Positions 63,059-64,000 of a stretch of 64,000 nt of DNA are shown here, piece by piece. The translations under genes and the position numbers were made by a program. Numbering within the stretch: the stretch's first letter is position 1; the number at the start of each line of letters is the position of its first letter. The notes under the pieces are model-generated. The model did not search any database and was not told the DNA's origin. It saw only the letters and a list, made by a program, of their open reading frames with translations. The DNA is taken from assembly GCA_964352735.1 (NCBI GenBank), contig CAYGTC010000018.1, positions 10,314 to 74,313 of the forward strand. Direction: 5' to 3'. This stretch comes from NORP309 sp964352735 (lineage in GTDB: Bacteria; Pseudomonadota; Gammaproteobacteria; Xanthomonadales; Marinicellaceae).

Positions 63059-63072
63059 TCACAATTTTAGAC

Positions 63073-63355
63073 TTAAACCGGATATTTCATTAAATCGGTA
63101 AAAAAATCGATTTTATCTTTGAAAAACAATGAGTTAGAAGATTTTATTAAAAAGACACTTTGTACCTGAATGGTTTTATGAAAAAAATAGCTGCATATAT
63201 TGCTTAAATTCACACATGAATTTAATGATCATGTTAATCGCCTCAAAGCCATGAGGCTTTATAAACTATCAATAAGGGCTTTGAGGCGATATTTCCTCAA
63301 TCTATTTTGCCATTTTTCCCCTAAATTCCATTCTATGATGAAATATCCGGGTTAA
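63073..63355 (-). repeat. MITE-like intergenic element, copy 5 (283 bp, longest form)
   Basis: The two ends form a terminal inverted repeat: TTAAACCGGATATTTCATTA at the left and, reverse-complemented, TTAACCCGGATATTTCATCA at the right (18 of 20 identical). The right arm carries the conserved block shared by all copies. Inside lie an inverted pair CGCCTCAAAGCC / GGCTTTGAGGCG (63239-63250 and 63277-63288) and the CTGAATGGTTTTATGAAAAA block shared with copy 3. No transposase is encoded, as expected for a non-autonomous element. Confidence 0.8.
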
Positions 63356-63361
63356 TTGTTA

Positions 63362-63790
63362 TCAATCAAACCCTTCATAATATGCAGTGGCTGAAGTAGT
63401 TGTAAAGGTATTATTGGCATTATTCAGTACTGTTGCTGACATGTTAACTGAGTCATATTGCCTGATGGGTACAGAACAATAAGTAGACTGAGCACTACAG
63501 CTGCTATTTGACCAAAGGATAGTAAAATTTGATGGCGCATTATCGATCACAAAAACCGCAGTTGCCAAATTAGCAAAGCTGGCACCAAAACAAAAACCTG
63601 TATTGAACTGATCAAATGCAGGCGTATCAACCAAACATTTCATTGACGCTGCGCCAGACCTATTGGCAGTCTGTAATTCTTGAGCCAATTCAGGGATGGC
63701 TCTCATCAGTTGTTCTGAGTCATCATTTTTTTGCTCTGCTGAAACCAATGCTGACAGTGATAAAAAAGGAATTAATATTAATTTTTTCAT
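63362..63790 (-). CDS. Small secreted protein with G-F-D tail
   Basis: This 142-residue protein has a signal peptide (KKLILIPFLSLSALVSA) and no further membrane segment. It has paired cysteines (C in SMKCLVD and GFCFGASF; C in SSCSAQSTYC) that could form disulfides. Residues 80-142 are Ser/Thr/Asn-rich beta sequence, and the C-terminus is A-Y-Y-E-G-F-D, resembling the F-x-x-G-F-[DE] tail of other exported proteins in the window. I know no family. Direct repeats lie upstream at 63844-63898. Confidence 0.7.
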   Translation of the reverse strand: MKKLILIPFLSLSALVSAEQKNDDSEQLMRAIPELAQELQTANRSGAASMKCLVDTPAFDQFNTGFCFGASFANLATAVFVIDNAPSNFTILWSNSSCSAQSTYCSVPIRQYDSVNMSATVLNNANNTFTTTSATAYYEGFD

Positions 63791-63843
63791 GTTTAATTCT
63801 CCAAGCTTTTAGGGTATTGAGAGTAGTCTCGAGTTAAGTATAA

Positions 63844-63898
63844 CACTATTGTACATATTTGCATAATTATATATAGTTATTTGTTCACTATTGTACAT
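63844..63898. promoter_or_regulatory. Two CACTATTGTACAT repeats, 42 bp apart
   Basis: CACTATTGTACAT occurs at 63844-63856 and 63886-63898. The 42-bp period is four helical turns, so both would face the same side of DNA. They lie 54-108 bp upstream of the secreted protein start, suiting a regulator, though the intervening AT-rich sequence also holds possible -10 boxes. Confidence 0.4.
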
Positions 63899-64000
63899 TT
63901 TTAACGAAATTCGGGCAAACCATTGTGATTACATTGGAGAATCATATATATTGAAATTATCAAAATATAGGCTCAAACAACAATAATCATTAGAGGAAAA

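Noticed and set aside
1..64000. tRNA, rRNA, riboswitch or integrase genes
   Set aside because: I looked for conserved arms and families on both strands and saw none I could support; structured-RNA search by eye is weak, so small RNAs may be missed.

Overview
The window is AT-rich (I estimate 37-40% G+C by eye) chromosomal DNA from a Gram-negative bacterium. It encodes lipoproteins, periplasmic cytochromes, PBP1C with an alpha-2-macroglobulin, oligoribonuclease beside divergent rsgA, and several secreted proteins ending in an F-x-x-G-F-[DE] tail. Together these suggest a heterotrophic, protein- and amino-acid-consuming marine gammaproteobacterium, perhaps near Marinicella. That placement is inference; no rRNA or tRNA was seen.

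Left part (1-9 kb): a reductive pyrimidine-degradation cluster on the + strand (preT, preA, beta-alanine:pyruvate transaminase, CoA-acylating semialdehyde dehydrogenase, a GNAT, beta-ureidopropionase, NCS1 permease). It would take uracil or thymine to acetyl-CoA or propionyl-CoA, but dihydropyrimidinase is not in the window. From 9.3 to 24.8 kb lie exported proteins: a 2495-residue SdrD-repeat/gingipain-like (C25) protein, the DUF1501/DUF1800 pair, a two-domain cupredoxin, and a rhomboid protease with a zinc-finger membrane protein, followed by a SufU/IscU-type scaffold.

Centre (25-39 kb): housekeeping genes (Bax-inhibitor-like, orn, rsgA, NUDIX, threonine aldolase). Next comes a hybrid sensor kinase/response regulator/AraC protein divergent from a three-gene exported redox cluster: a copper-amine-oxidase-like lipoprotein that keeps the T-x-x-N-Y cofactor motif but seems to lack the copper histidines, a beta-propeller-like protein and a lipoprotein cytochrome c. 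DMT, class-V PLP enzyme and cyclophilin genes follow.

Right part (39-64 kb): a locus of three tandem tail-collar (MdpB-like) proteins with two DUF6916-like proteins and a GNAT; an alpha/beta-hydrolase-OsmC fusion; pbpC and the yfhM-type alpha-2-macroglobulin separated by a GNAT and an acyltransferase; a MarR-hutU-hutH operon; and a SNF2 helicase with a SWIM zinc finger.

The window also holds five copies of an undescribed MITE-like intergenic element with about 20-bp terminal inverted repeats, several small genes or gene remnants shorter than usual ORF cut-offs, and several operator-like palindromes.
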